NCBI RefSeq assembly: GCF_003286085.1
Contig: NW_020825289.1
Coordinates: forward strand, 20,796,001-20,860,000
DNA: 64,000 bases
From: Drosophila persimilis
Lineage: Eukaryota; Arthropoda; Insecta; Diptera; Drosophilidae
Direction: 5' to 3'
Positions within the stretch are counted from its first letter, which is position 1; every line of letters starts with the position of its first letter. The notes under the pieces were generated by a model that was given only the letters and a program-made list of their open reading frames with translations, was not told the origin of the DNA and did no database searches. Below, one piece after another: positions 47,152-60,440 of the stretch. A program made the translations under genes and the position numbers.

Positions 47152-48844
47152 CTGGCAAAATGTTACAAAAAAATTGAAGGAAAGGCTTGGCCTTCTCTTA
47201 CAGCTCCAGCTCCTCCGTCAGGCAGGAGTTCGAGTTCTCCTTCTACCGCTTTCTGGGGTGTGTGTCTCCCCGACTCAGTGGGTCTTGAGTTTTCAGGCTT
47301 TCAGCGCGGACTTCTTTTCGCTCTTCACTCTTGCTGTGTGCTGCACTTTTTCGGTATCTACTCTGGTAGTATTTTCTAGTATTTTTTGCGCACCTGCTTG
47401 CGTTCAAAATACATCTTCGCGCGCTGCCTTCCTCCTTCTCGATTACTCGATTACTCGATTAATTACTCTGAACAATCGAAAGCTGCAATAAGAGAGGCGG
47501 GATAAAGAGAGGGCCCAAAATGAATCCGAATGCGAACCCGTTTTCGTTTTCTTTTCTCTACGATTCCTTCCACACAACATTTTATGGTCACACTGAAAGA
47601 GTAGTACTAGGAGACTAGATAGAAGGTAGAAGTAGTGGTAGTAGTAGGTTCAACGCACCTGAGAGCGCGGGGCCAAGAAGAGCTCATGAAATTTTCATTT
47701 CATTTAATTGCAAATTTTCGCCTTACCTTGAACACAGCGCCCGTTGAGTTCAGCTAAGCCCCCAAGCAAGCAGCAGGAATACCTAATTCTTGAATAGATC
47801 AAACATCAACCCCCCTCCCCTCGCTGGACGGACACATGTTCCCCGCTCCGTATCTCCGGGCGCAAATCTTCTCCGCCGTTTTACCAGGAACCACTCGTCG
47901 TAGAGATGGCAAACTTTTGATAGAACATCCAACATCACCTCTGCTCTGCTCTGCTCTGCACTGCTCTGCTCTTCGGAAATTTATGGTCATATGCATACGA
48001 GAGTATTATTTAACCATTTCGCAACAATTAATTTACTGCGGCAATTTATGGTCTTTGCCAAATCCGCGTCGAAGTTAAATGTCACCAAAAATTGATTGCC
48101 TATCTGTTGTGAGTGTGTGCTCTCAAATTTCCATGAAATCTGAATCTGTTCTATCCATCATTCAGCCGAGGGTGAACATTTTTTCACTTCCCCTTGGACG
48201 GACAAGCCAATCCATTTTATTTCCCTTTTTACAGGCATTCCTCGCGTATCGTAGCCGCCGTACATCTGCATCTGTAACTCTGTTTGTACACTTGTCTCAC
48301 TTATCTATCTTTGCTTGTCTTCTCTATCCTCTTTTTTTTTTGTGGCGGAAAAGTGAGGGGATGGGACCTCCCAAAAACCTATCTAGTGGAAAGTTCTCTG
48401 AGAGAGTGTATTCTTTAACGATGCTTGGATGAATGGTGTGGGGGCCCCAATCATTGGCATTAGTTACTCTGACTATTTATTGTATCTGCTGTTCAATCAC
48501 CCCATCAGCGCCACCATCCCCAATCGATTCCGATTCCCATTCCATTCCCCATTCCCCTGGCGATACCTCATTTGGAAAGCAGCTAATTGAAAGGCATTTA
48601 ATTAGGGGAAAGTTAATCGAAGAGCGAAATGTGGCGCATAAATATTTAATGCATCACATACAGTTACAGTTACAGTTACAGATACTCGTAAACTGCACTG
48701 ACAATTGCTCTGCGATTAGTCATGGTCTAGGTCAGTGGAGGAGATCGTTGGAGGTACATACGAGACTTGGTCTCTGTCTCTGTCTCTGAGTCTGGGTCTG
48801 AGAAGAATTTCATTTCGGTTTGCAATGCAGTTTCGATGATACAT

Positions 48845-48846
<2 letters not shown>

Positions 48847-48878
<32 letters not shown>
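48847..48878. repeat. (GT)16 microsatellite
   Basis: Uninterrupted 32-bp GT run. Confidence 0.97.
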
Positions 48879-48880
<2 letters not shown>

Positions 48881-49504
48881 ACTGTACTGGTTTTGACTCA
48901 TGGCGGAGCTTTGTACAGGTGAATCATTTGAGGGACAGTCGAGCGACGAATCGATCGACAGTTCCAGCTCTGAGAGCAGGTTAACCCTCTCCCCCTGCCC
49001 TTGCCCCTGCTCCTTCTCTTTCTCCTGCCATCCGACGATCCATTAAAAAGACCGGCACTATAGAAGTGCGAGAGAGAGAGCGAGAGCGGCCTGAAGATAA
49101 TAAAGCAAAAGTTTCTTAAGCGCCAAAAACTGGTTTCCTACCATCTCGCTCTCACACACACGCGTGATAGAGAGGGAGAGCATGAGTGAGAGCGGAGCTT
49201 AGAACAAAATCGAAAAGAATCACGATCCACATGAGGAAGAAGCAGCGGAGAGCGGAGAGCGCAGAGCGGCAGCGGGCAAGCAGAAGCAGAAGAGAGACTA
49301 GTCTAAGCTTTCAAATTCCACCCTGCGAGGGGAGGGGGGCGGGCAGGGCGGCCTGAGCTGAGATTTTGGCCCGCATTAAGTTAAACGAAAAAAAAACAAA
49401 ACAGAAACCTGTCGCTCTGTCGCTGTCACTGCCTCTGCCAACTGCGCTGCTTGCTGTGGCTGTGGAGCACAAAAACAATGCAAACAGGTTGTTCTTAAGT
49501 TTAT

Positions 49505-49580
49505 TTCGATACCCTCTCCGTTAGGGGTATGCTAGATTCGAACAGGTGTTTGTAATGGAACAGATGAAGGCTATATTTTG
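49505..49580. repeat. Probable remnant of a dispersed Drosophila repeat
   Basis: The order ATACCC, CGTTAGGGGTATGCTAGATTCG, then GTAATGGAACAGATGAAGG recalls a common fly intergenic repeat that begins with TACCCGTTACTCGTAGAG and continues GGGTATACTAGATTCG. Recognised from memory only; the family name is not certain. Confidence 0.4.
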
Positions 49581-50072
49581 TTGTTTTTTATATTTTGTTC
49601 AATGATTGCAGGGTATCCCAATCTGTGTCTTGATTGTTTTTTGTTCAGAAATATTTCTGAAAAACATTAGCGACGCGACCGAAGAAAAAGAAGAGTAAAG
49701 AATCAAGCGCGTACATCTACACACACCTAAAGGCTATACATATGTGTACATACATATGCAAGATGCGATATATGTATATATACATATGTATGTACGACAT
49801 TTAAGGCATTTTTATTGCTTTGCGTGTCGCTTGCTGGCGTTGCCTTTGCTGCTGCTGCTGCTGCTGCTGATGTTCTCTTCTCTGCTGCGTTTTGCTCGTT
49901 TTACTTGTGTTTTTGTTGTTGTTGTTTGTTCTGGAAGCAAAAGCTTAAGTACAAAACACAAAAAGGTACAAAGAGAAAAGAGTCTGAAAGTCGGAAAGTC
50001 AAAAAGGTAGAAAACCGCAGACTCAGATGACTAGACCGCCTTTCTCGCCCCACACAACTCTCTTTCTCACTC

Positions 50073-50116
50073 ACTCTCCCTCTCTCCCTCTCTCTCCCTC
50101 TCTCTCCCTCTCTCTT
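50073..50116. repeat. Pyrimidine-rich (TC)n tract
   Basis: Near-pure CT tract with TCTCCC periodicity; on the other strand it is a string of GAGA-factor sites. Confidence 0.9.
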
Positions 50117-53100
50117 GGGAACGTACGAAAAACAAAACAGAAGAAAGAGAAGAATTTGTTACGCCTGAAATGAAGGCCAGAGCGGGGCGGGGACAGAGCT
50201 ATTTATAGGATCCGGAATACATAACATAATGGAAATGACGTATGTGCATGTCCCAAAGGTTACAGCACTCAACAGGTAATATGAATAATGCTGTCAAAAA
50301 ATGCACATACTACATGGTTCTGGATAACATCTGGAATTGGATCTGCGCTCAATTAACTCGAATAAACATCATGGGAAGTGCATTTGGGAACGGCCCATCA
50401 ATGGAATCAATGGAGCTCTCTTACGGCTTCTAAAAAGCATTCCTATGAATTGCATCCCAGAAATAATTATAGTACTTTCCGTAGAGAACTTTCTTGATCT
50501 AACACCTCTAAGATCACCTTTAAGATCCAGTCATATGCAATTCTTTCCCCACTTAACCCATATTTGACCCTCAAACAGGGTCTGACCCCTGGACATGGAC
50601 CTGGACATGGAGATATGTATGTCCCCTACGGTGGAGGCGGTTCGCCTGCTCCTGCTGCTCCATTCGCTTGGGTGGAAGTATGTCAATGACTTGCACGCGA
50701 CCACCGGGTAGGAAAGGTACGAGACCTCCTCCCTTTCAACGAGAGACTCTCCAAGCAAGCAACCGACATTCCCGAATGCAATAAACTTTATTAACTGTGC
50801 GACAACGACAACAATTGTTGTACACGCCACACTGGGAAGTTGGGAGAACGAGATGGTAGGGGGAGTACTGCTAAAGGGGGGCGGGGGGTCTTGTAGAGCG
50901 AAAACAATTAAATATCCGCTGCCGGCTTGTCCAGAAGGTTTCATAATAGGCCTCCCAAACACACAAACACACTTTCTGAATGAAACACACACACACACAC
51001 ACAACATAGGGACTATACGGATCCTTTTAATTTCCTGCTGTTATTTCCATGCACGTAGCAGAGCCAAGCGCCGCGTGATTTCCATTTGCTGGCCTGGCAT
51101 CGGGCGGAGGGGGGACGAGGGGGAACGCAACAGCCTGAAACATATGCGACACATTCCCTCCATAAGCCGCCCCCCACCCCCACACACACACACACAATGG
51201 CAAAGTAAACCGAAAGATAATGGACCTGCGGGGCCCACCCAAAAAGAAGTTCAAGAAAAATAGAAGCAGAAAAGCGCCATGGGACTGGAGGGAACTTCTC
51301 TGGAGCAGAGAAGAACTCTTTCTCCTAATGATGGTCATCAAGAGAGCATGTACAATGATATGATATATGTAGGCAGATATATCATCAGGGAACCCCTTTA
51401 AACGAGAGATATCTAGAGGAATCTCAGGGAAAACTTTGGAAAACTCTTACCTATACATTTATCTTTTATTTAAAGCAACTTTTTCAAAGGAAAACTTCCT
51501 CCATAAGGGGTCCCCCGTCTCCCCAATCAACAGATGACCCCATTTCTGGGGCTGCAACTTTTCGTCTCCTGTTGTGATTGACATCCGCGGCGGCAGACAC
51601 GTGCTCCAAAAAGGTAACCGCAAGTAAAACTAAATATACAAAAAGATACAAAGATACCCCATCATCGCTGGCCTGACAACTTAACGGTGGTTTCTGTCTC
51701 TCCCTCTCTCTCTCTCTCTTTCAGTCTGTCTGTCTCTGTTTTAACCCAAAAACTGGTTGCGCTTTTGCTTTTCCGCGAATTTTGTTGTCGTTTCGATTTG
51801 ATTTCGTTGTTGGTTTTCTTTCTTGGGCGCAGAAGGGCGGGGGGTTTGCTGATTTGGTTAAACATGCAAAAATGGTGCCATTCAATTGACACATATCCGA
51901 TATTTTTGGCCAAGAAAAAACCGACAAAATTCATATGGAAAAACTCTGAAAAAGCCACACCAGGGCTTGTCCCCGATTAGGAAGTCCCAATCAGCATCTT
52001 CCATTAGGATAATATCATAATCCCACATAGCACTCTATAAAACATCTACCAATCCCAATCATGGTTTTTCCGCCAGCTGTTTTTCCTCCCAGGCAGATCT
52101 GTGCCGTGCCCCAAAATCAATTAGCAATAAAAGCAAAAAACAGAAAAGAAACTTTTCTTTTTTCTTGTTTTTTAATGCCCAAAAACCATAGTCCGGCAAA
52201 GATTTATGGCACTTTCGTTGCCATTTCGTTCTTTGGCTTTTCCAGCACCCTAAAATATGTGACATGGCACGCGTCTCAATTGGATGCCCCAGCGCCAGCG
52301 CCAGCGCCAGCGCCAATCAAACATTAATAAAAAACCCAACAAATATTTGGCAGCAGCAGTAATTTAGAGCTGAGCTGCGGGCTGGTAGGCACATACCCGT
52401 ATTGTATCTCACAGATACGCGCAGCCTTGGGGCGCCGACCAGCTAGGTATAAATAAAAAATAATACTAAGAAGACACACAACTGGTTGAGGTCTCCTCCG
52501 ATCATTTCCTTTTCCGGTTTCGCGTTCTGTCTATCGATTTGCATACATAATCGATAGGCGCCCATTTGCATACGCATCTCTAGACGGAGGTATGACCTTT
52601 TACGATCTGTACGGGCATATGTATCTTCTTTTAATGAAAGGTGTGAAGTTGCGCCGCTACTGGCGGACATTTCTCTTGGGCAATTCCATACAAATAAATA
52701 CGTATATGGTTCCGATTGCGGCCTTGATCTGCAGTTGGATTATAGCCACACAGAAACTCAATTAATAGCATTGCAAATGCTGTCATTTGTTTGGTTTGGT
52801 ATTAATCATAAATGTTTAGCATTGATTCCAAACAAAAAGAGAAAAAAACGCGAGACAAAGACGAGGTCATTACCATAGATGGAGCGCTACGCCTCCTCCT
52901 CCTCCTCCTCCTCCACCGCCTCCTCTGTTGCGCAAAAAGAAAAAGCCATTGGTATGTCTTTTCACATTGCACGGCTAATCGGGCACGGGAAAAAACAACA
53001 ACAACAACAACAACTATAAAATTGTAACAGCTACTAGGAAAACTGTGGAAAGTCATGGAAAAGTCTGTGATGAGCGCGTCATCGGCAATTGTCTGCGAAC

Positions 53101-55031
53101 TGTCGACAGCTCTCAGGCATGTGAAAGTCAGAGCCAAAGAGAGAAAAAAACTACTAAACTGGTTCCCCGAGCTGCGAGGCACCTGGCAGGCCAGTGCTAA
53201 TCAAAGAGGGGGAGTGGGTAGAGGGAAAGACAGGGTTTTCCACCAGCCAAAAGTCGAGCAAACGACTGACATGATAACGCACGGCACTCAATGCAATTGC
53301 CGGACAAAAGTTTAGAGGAGCGCACTTCCGTAGGGACCCCACAGACAGAGAGACAGGTGGAGGCTGGCTGGCTCTTGACCCAGTCCCCCCTCTGGCAGTC
53401 CTCTGGGGCGGGGGTTTGCAGTTACATTGAACCTGCTTGAGTCCGGGCTGATACTCCTCCACCTGTTGCCAGAACGAACCTGGAGGTGGGGCGCCCCTAA
53501 TGGCGTTGCATGTTACACACACTTTGTAAATGGTTATAGTTATGGTAGAAGGCTAATAGTAGCTGTGCCATTAAAGCAATGTTATTGCAGCATTATAGAT
53601 ATATTTTAATAATATATATACAGCCCCCTTCCACTAGAAATACCGATTTCTGCCTTTAAGCTATGATAATGACTTTCAATCAATACCAAAAACGCGCTTA
53701 GAGCTACATTTATCTGTAGCTAGTTTTCTTTTACACAATAATTCTATGGAACCTCTGAGAAACTACATAAACAACATCCGAGTGCCATATAATGATGTAC
53801 CGTCTGGCCATTAAGACTAGAATTTGCCCCATGACGAGTGCAGGGCAGGGCAGGGCAGGGCGGGTGTTGGGGGGCACCCCGAAAACACGGCATGACATGG
53901 AATGTGCTGCTGCTGGCTTCTACATGTGTCTTTACTGTAGATTCCTCGTATTTGCATAAAATCGCATTAAAATTTGCCATTTTGCCAACTTTAATGTACC
54001 ATAAAACACAGACACAGAAAAACAGCAGTAGAACCACAGGGCCACGGCCGGGCTCCATAGGAAACAAGTAACTTTTTGCCTGTTCTGTGTCCACAAATTG
54101 TAGCAAAAGAGAAATAGCGATAATAATGTGCAAAAAATAAAAGAAAGAGACGAGAATTGAAGGAAAGAAATGCCAAGTCAAGCCAAGCCAAGCCAAGCCA
54201 AGTAGAAGGCGAAAACTTTAACCAGGAACCCGCCCAGGAAATGGGGGGAGAGCCTCCCAGGGGAAGGGGCAGAGGCAGGGGCAGCAGCTGGGGCAGGGGC
54301 AGCAAATTAATTGTGGGAGAGTCTAAACTAATGTGGGGACGGAGGCCGCGTTGCTGCTGCTGTTACCTAATGCCTCATTAGCCGCCTGAAGTTAGGCAAC
54401 GGAAAAAAAGGCTTTGGGCTTTTTTTTAGGAGATAAATCTAATACATGTCCCCACACATAAAATTGGGGTTTTGTGTCCACAAAAATGAAATCTAAATTA
54501 ATTAGAGAAGCCCAAAAAAGAAAATAGATCCCCAAAGGGGTTTACAAGATCACAAGAATAAAGTATTCCGTATAGATAGAGGCTTTCTTTTTATAGGGTG
54601 AACCTTTTTGTTTGCATCCTTTAATTCGTATAACCTTTCGAGATGTCATACCATCTTTTGGCCAACTCATACTTGACCCCTGGCTTCAATTTCAATCGAA
54701 ATCTCATTGAAAGCGGCTTAGCCATTCATTTTGATTCCCCAGAACCAATTAGAATCCAGTTTGGCACTTGAAAAACTGTTTACACCACATTGAACACCCT
54801 ACGACGAACAGCAAAGAAATACATTATGCGTAAATCAGTGGAGTAAATCGAATTCCAAAAGTAATATCAATGCTGCTGCCCACTCGAGTGGCAACACAAT
54901 ATTTCCCATATTTTCGGCATTCCTATTACAGATTCAAGTGCTTCCCCCCTCCAGAGAAAAGATTTACATATATGTGTTGGATGTTTACGCAGGAAAAATG
55001 TACAATTTTCAGCCTTTAATTGGCTTGTTGG

Positions 55032-55059
55032 CAGTCAGTCAGTCAGTCAGTCAGTCAGT
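55032..55059. repeat. (CAGT)7 microsatellite
   Basis: Seven tandem CAGT units. Confidence 0.95.
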
Positions 55060-55416
55060 TGTCATGACAATAATTAATGTATCACCAATCGAACGGCACA
55101 GGAACATGTGTATCTTTCCCTCGGAATGTATCTGTGCTGTGTGTATCTTGGCATTGAAAAGTGCCGCACATGTGGGGTTAATGTTGTTTTCTCTGCCGAA
55201 AGGGAAATGGGAAAATGGCGATGAGAGGTGACAAGTGAGTCGAGACAAGCCACAAAAATACACACATTAGGTTTTAGGTTTATCCATAAATTACAGAACT
55301 TGTTGCGTTTTCAGGGCACCCTTTTTTTCTTTCAGTGGACCACAAAATGTTGTTGTTAAAGTTAAGGAAAACGAGCTGGTTCTTAGGACATACTAGATCG
55401 ATCTGTTTCCTCTTAC

Positions 55417-55468
55417 CATATGCATCAATATAGTGCGCCAATTCAGCTACTAATCCACAGATATCCAT
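55417..55468 (-). CDS. EcR: EcR B2-specific coding exon (17 residues)
   Basis: From ATG at 55468 the frame reads MDICGLVAELAHYIDAY, then a G and the donor GTAAGA, so the split Gly codon joins GT|CGC at the common exon. The known EcR-B2 N-terminus is MDTCGLVAELAHYIDAY, one substitution away (Thr3 to Ile). B2 is the shortest isoform, with only this peptide ahead of the common region, and it carries a small activation function. Joined to the common exons it gives a 667-residue protein. The exon is too short to be found by length, so its identity rests on the peptide and on phase. Confidence 0.95.
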
Positions 55469-56337
55469 GAAAGATAATCCAAAAACTGGTTGGTATTCAC
55501 TGTGACTGATATTTCACTCGATTGTAACTGGTAGATGGGATGCCTGCACCCTTGAGAATAATCACACGCGCTCCACACGAGTTCTCTGCTCTCTGCTCTC
55601 AGCTCTCTTCTCTTCTGCTGAGAATGTATCTCCACGATTTGTTTGCACTTTGCAGCCACTTTGCTATATAATATCTATACAAATATGAATATACATATAT
55701 TTATTTTAAGAAATATACTTTCTTCTTTCCTCTAATTTGTGGTTTGGTTCTCAGCTACAATGCGTTTTGTTTCGTTTCGTTTTGTTTTGTTTTGTTTTGC
55801 ACTTTCTTTCGAATTGCACTTGTTGTGGGGGCTATTTATTTATTATAGGGGCTCTCTCTCTCTTTTTTTTCTTTTTTGTTTAACAATTTCTCATAGACAC
55901 TCGTACAATATATGCAACATTTGGTTTTTATGGGGGGGTGTGGGTTTTGGGGTATGTGGGGGGAAACCTTTCTTTGTATTTTTGAAATTTCTTTTGTTTC
56001 GTATTTAATATATTTTGTATTTTGTATTTTTGTTTCGTTTTGTTTTATGTAAATTTTTTGTAAGCAAAACACAAACAGCGGACAAAACGAGCGCACGAAC
56101 GGGGCGGCGAGCGAACGATCGAATCGAGCGACGAGCGACCGTGTGCGGACCCGTGGAGAACCGTTAACAACAAAATCCAAAAAACAACTCAACTCCAAGA
56201 GCGAAACCGAAACCGAAAACCGAACGGAATGCTGAACGCGACGTCGGCAGCCGCCAGGCCACCAAAACAGAGCACAAAGTCGTCGGCGTCGCTCTGTCGA
56301 CACAAAATTATTCACCACGAAGCTCACCACACCACTC

Positions 56338-56379
<42 letters not shown>

Positions 56380-56430
56380 GCGAGAGTAAAAGTCGAAAAC
56401 GGAATCAGCGCTAAAGTTAAATGTGAAACG

Positions 56431-56461
<31 letters not shown>

Positions 56462-56540
56462 GATACTCTCCCTCTCTCAGGCTTGAATGAAAAATGCCGA
56501 TGCAATCGTCAGATACTCTCTCTCTCGCTCTCCCTCTCTC
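55469..56540 (-). promoter_or_regulatory. EcR: EcR-B leader and promoter region (extent inferred)
   Basis: The B-type mRNAs of D. melanogaster have a 5' leader of about 1.07 kb, as I recall, which would place the start near 56.4-56.5 kb if the leader is unspliced. The region includes a GC-rich segment at about 56070-56300 with many CGAA/TTCG words, an Inr-like GTTCAGCATTCC on the minus strand at about 56228-56240, a (GA)14 GAGA-factor tract at 56341-56368 and (CA)12 at 56438-56461. AT-rich TATATAG at about 55666-55672 is a second possible start context. The exact start cannot be fixed by eye. Confidence 0.4.
56341..56368. repeat. (AG)14 GAGA tract
   Basis: Uninterrupted AG run followed by (CGAG)n, consistent with GAGA-factor binding at the proposed EcR-B promoter. 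Another GA tract lies at 57756-57777 and a TC tract at about 57917-57938. Confidence 0.9.
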
Positions 56541-58783
56541 GCTGTGGGTTTACTCTCTCTCTCTCTCTCTCTGTCTGTCTGTGGCTCTGAGGCTTGCACG
56601 TGTGTGCGTGCCAGTGCCATCATCGCTTTCCTTTTATTTTATTCTGCTTCTCTCTGTTTTCTATCGTTTCTTCTTCTTCTTCAGTTTTCTGGTTCGGGTG
56701 CACAAGTGCAAATTCACACGTACATTCGAAATGTACGCTGGCACAGTGGAACAAAAGCAATCAAATCGGAAATGGAGCACCCAAATGGTGTCTATAGGCA
56801 CATATTAATTTTTAGATGAAAATTTAACAATTTCAAGGATTTTTACAATATTTTTAAGGTCTCAAAAGTATTTGGTGAAGACTCTAAAGAAGTTTCGGCA
56901 TGTATCTGGGAGATCTACTAGGAGATCATGAAACCACTGTCCGGCGACACAAATAAACCACTTTCAATAAATTTATTTAGATTTCTTAAAGTTCGTACAT
57001 CTTTGAAGCCAAAATTCAAACTTCTGGAGATCTTCAGAGATCTGGGCTTTCAAATTTCTTTTGCCAACCTTCACTCTCCATCGACTAGCCCTCATTCTCA
57101 ACCCACTATCCATGCAGAAACCCTCATAATGTTTGCTCCACCTGCCCCAAAGATACATTTATTATCTCAATAATTCTTGGCCCATTGAAAAGAATCTCAA
57201 TCATGAGAAAAGAGTCCATCGCAGACCTGCTCACTAAATTGGAACAATTCCAATTCGATATATGTAGAGGAGGAAAGGCACAGGCAGGGCAAAGGAAAAT
57301 GAAATTTTTCCCCTTGGGCAGAGAAAAAGAATTGAAGAGACGTAATTGATGGAAAGGCAGCCACCAGATCGACACAAGTCATGCAACAACACCAACAGTA
57401 ATAACAGCAACGGCAACAACAACAACAACAACAAATGTATCTACGAGTATGTTTGTACAGAATGTATCTACGAGTACGTGTATGTGTACGTGTACGTGTT
57501 CGTTTGTTTGTTTGTCTGTCTGTCTGTATATTTGTACAATGATTGACCGTCGCCGCCGTCGTCGTCGTCGTATGTTGGGCGGCGTATAAATTGCACATTT
57601 CAAATACATTGTGGCTAAAAAGTAAATGCAAACCGAGATACAGATACACGCTCTCTCTTCACTCTCCTCCTCACCCTCCTCCACCTGACGGGCGGTATAT
57701 CTGTGTGTGTGTGAGGCAAGTTCAAGTGTAGAATGCAATAGAGAGAACTGCAATCGAGAGAGAGAGAGAGAGAGAGACGAGACCACCATCTCTTGTCTCT
57801 ATCTCTCTGTACGCATACGCATAGAAAAGCCGGCAAAGGCAAGGGCAGCCTCAGCCACAGGGGCAGCGAGGGGGCAGAGGGGGGGAGACCGAGAGAGCCT
57901 AGACTGTGGTGAATTTCTCTCTCTCTCTCTCTCTCTCTGTCTCATTTTGGGGGTTGGCGGCTAGACACCACATTGAACCACAAAGAGTTCAAGATTGAAA
58001 ACACAAAATATCAACAATGACAGCTGAGTAGAGTGCCCCGCGGTGTGGGTGCGAGGGGGGCTATGGAGAGGGGGCCCTCCATCTATGTACATCTCTCTCT
58101 GTATCCCTCTCTCTCTCTCCCACTCTCTATCTGTTCGTGTGTTTGTTTTATCCATACAAATACAGCTGCCGCCCAGAAGAGGCCTTCTGCATTCAATGAT
58201 GTCTGCCACAGATTCTGCCTCTCTCTCTCTCTGCCCCCCCTCCTCCACCAAGCACCAAGCCTTCTCTAAACCCACCCACACACACCCCCTTTGGACGCTT
58301 CTTGGCCGACTGCCAAACGACGAAGACTCTCCTTCGCCTCCGCCTCCTCCTCCTCCTCCTCCTCCACTGACGACAGTTCAGTAGTACAGTGGAACAAATT
58401 TGTTTGGGTGTGAGTGCAACAGTCAGTGTATCTCTATGTGTGTCTGTGTATGCATGCGATTGTGTGTGTGTGTGAGAGAGAGAGCGTTTGTCTAGTTGCG
58501 GGGGTGTTTGACGGTGTGGTGGCGGGGGGCGGGGATAGAGAGGAAGTCGTGTGCACGCCGTTTGTTGGGGTAGTTCGCCGGCAGAAAAGATAAATAGAAA
58601 TAGAGAAATAGAAATAGAAATAGAAGAGCAAAGAGGAAACTGAGAAAAGTGGCAAGTGGGAAGTGGGTAGCGATGTCTGATGTATGGCATGGCACTGCGC
58701 ATACCCTGGAGTGTGTGGGGGGGGAGGCTAAAACAAAAACATTGATGGAAAGAGATAAGATATTATTTTTTTAAATATTTCTA

Positions 58784-58931
58784 CCTAGTTCTAGAACAAA
58801 AAATTGCCGGAACTAGTTCTAGAAAAGTCTCAATTTATTCTGGAAAAAAAATCCTTAAGAAAAGTCCCTAAAACTAGTTCCATCTCTGACACTTTCGAAA
58901 AGGGAACTAGTTCTGTCTCTCGAACTAGTTC
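58784..58931. repeat. GAACTAGTTC palindrome cluster
   Basis: Exact GAACTAGTTC at 58810-58819, 58904-58913 and 58922-58931, with one-ended variants at 58784-58795 (CTAGTTCTAGAAC) and 58870-58880 (AAACTAGTTCC). Confidence 0.85.
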
Positions 58932-60300
58932 TGTCTTATGGGAAAACACCTTTTTCACACCACCCATTCCCGATTGCTTACAACTCACAGACACATTATG
59001 TATCTGTATCTTTGCACCAGCTATCTCTCCATCTGTGCATGTGTATGTGGGCATCTGTGTGCACTCGACGAGGGAGATAGTGGAGAACAGCTAAAGGAAA
59101 AGAAAAAGAAAAACTTGTCTACATGGCTCCGATGCCTGTCGTACAAGCTGCAAAATTTATGCGAAGACACACAAATCCACTGAACGAGAGACCCCGACAA
59201 TGAGAGACAGACCGTGCACCACTGCCACTGCCACTACCACTACCACTACCAACACGAGAGCTCCACGCTCTCTGCACTGCTCCACCTCCTTATTGGATGC
59301 AGACCCCCGACATAGGCATGGACATAATAATAATTTGTTGGATTTTCTTTTGCCAGTCTGGTTTGCCTTGTTTGGCGCGGATTCGTGGCGGGTTCGGTGA
59401 GGTTTCGGGTTCGAGTTCGGGTACACACACACACAGCGAAAGAGCAGTGGCAGTGGCACTGGGGGCACAGGGGGCACGTAGAGGCAAGAGGCAATGGCAA
59501 AGTCAGGTTTAATGTCGTTCAGTGGCGCGGCGGCTTTTTTGCCGTTGAGGTAGTCAAAGCCACGCGACAGAGAGCGAGGGAGAAAGAGCGAGACAGCGAC
59601 ACAGCGAGAGAGTAAGAGTAAGAGGGAAAGGCAAAAAGGGAGCCCATGACATCAAAAGTGGGCTGAGGCCGCAGCACTCGTCGTCGTCGTCGTCGTCGTG
59701 GGCCAAGGAACCACTGAAAGACATGGCACTGAAAGGCATGCAACGAACGACCGAAAGACCGACCGACCGACCGACCAACCGACCGAGCCGTGTGGGCAAA
59801 TAGTCAAACATCGGGTATCGGTGGTTGTTTCCCGATAAGCGTCTATGAATGGGTAATGTAATGTAATGGGGCACTGCCGGCCAGCAGAGTCACTGCAGGA
59901 TGGGGGTAGGGGACAGGGGGCAGGGGGCAGAGGCAGGGGGCAGCGTACATTGCAGGGAGTTGTCCAACAAGAGCGTGCAAGTACATACATGTCTTCGTAT
60001 ATATATTCCAATACATAAGTGGACCTTAAATGGGTGGTGGAAGGTCGCGCATGGCACAGTGGGATCAATTGGCACCAAATGAAAGTGCGAAATGCACTTA
60101 ATATCGAAAAAAACTGATAAGAATTCAGTTGGTTCATATAGGATATCGATGGGTAAGCATGAATTGAGTGTAGAAAGATGGAAGAGTTGCATTCAGAGAA
60201 CAGTCAACATGTTAACTAGTCGATATATCGAAGTAGATCGATGTATCGGTCATCTTAATTAATGTTCGTAAAGATTTACTATTAACGGTAGAATATTCAA

Positions 60301-60440
60301 TGATTTCTCGATAGAATAACAGTTTTTAATCGATTAATATCGATCATGTGATGTTTTATCGCTAGAAGAGCAGCTTTTAATCGAATAATATCGATAACTT
60401 GATGGTTTATCAATATAACAACAGCTTTTAATCGTAGAGT
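60301..60440. repeat. Degenerate 51-bp tandem repeat with TCGAT words
   Basis: TTTTAATCG recurs at 60324, 60375 and 60426, exactly 51 bp apart, each preceded by a diverged TGATNNTTTATC block; AATATCGAT follows in the first two units. Extra TCGAT words at 60221-60250 extend the cluster leftward. Confidence 0.75.

Larger units (their letters stand above)
47152..55416 (-). other. EcR: EcR intron between B2-specific and B1-specific exons
   Basis: No coding gene recognised. Contents are an exact plus-strand Ohler motif 1 at 47585-47595, three TCGATTAC units at about 47440-47462, (GT)16 at 48847-48878, GAGA-rich DNA at 49067-49095, a hairpin with dispersed-repeat-like flank at 49505-49580, (CTG)n at 49848-49869, a long pyrimidine tract at 50073-50116, and (CAGT)7 at 55032-55059. 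Function is unknown; enhancers of the B promoter are likely in here. Confidence 0.6.

Noticed and set aside
47585..47595. Exact Ohler motif 1 (TGGTCACACTG) on the plus strand upstream of EcR-B1
   Set aside because: Isolated, on the antisense strand and without motif 6 or a downstream exon; not enough to call a promoter.
57197..57789. 150- and 136-codon minus-strand frames with Cys and Arg runs
   Set aside because: Reading of (CAA)n, (GTA)n and (CGT)n repeats; not genes.
59400..59425. tRNA B-box-like GGTTCGAGTTC
   Set aside because: No A-box at the right distance and no cloverleaf could be drawn.
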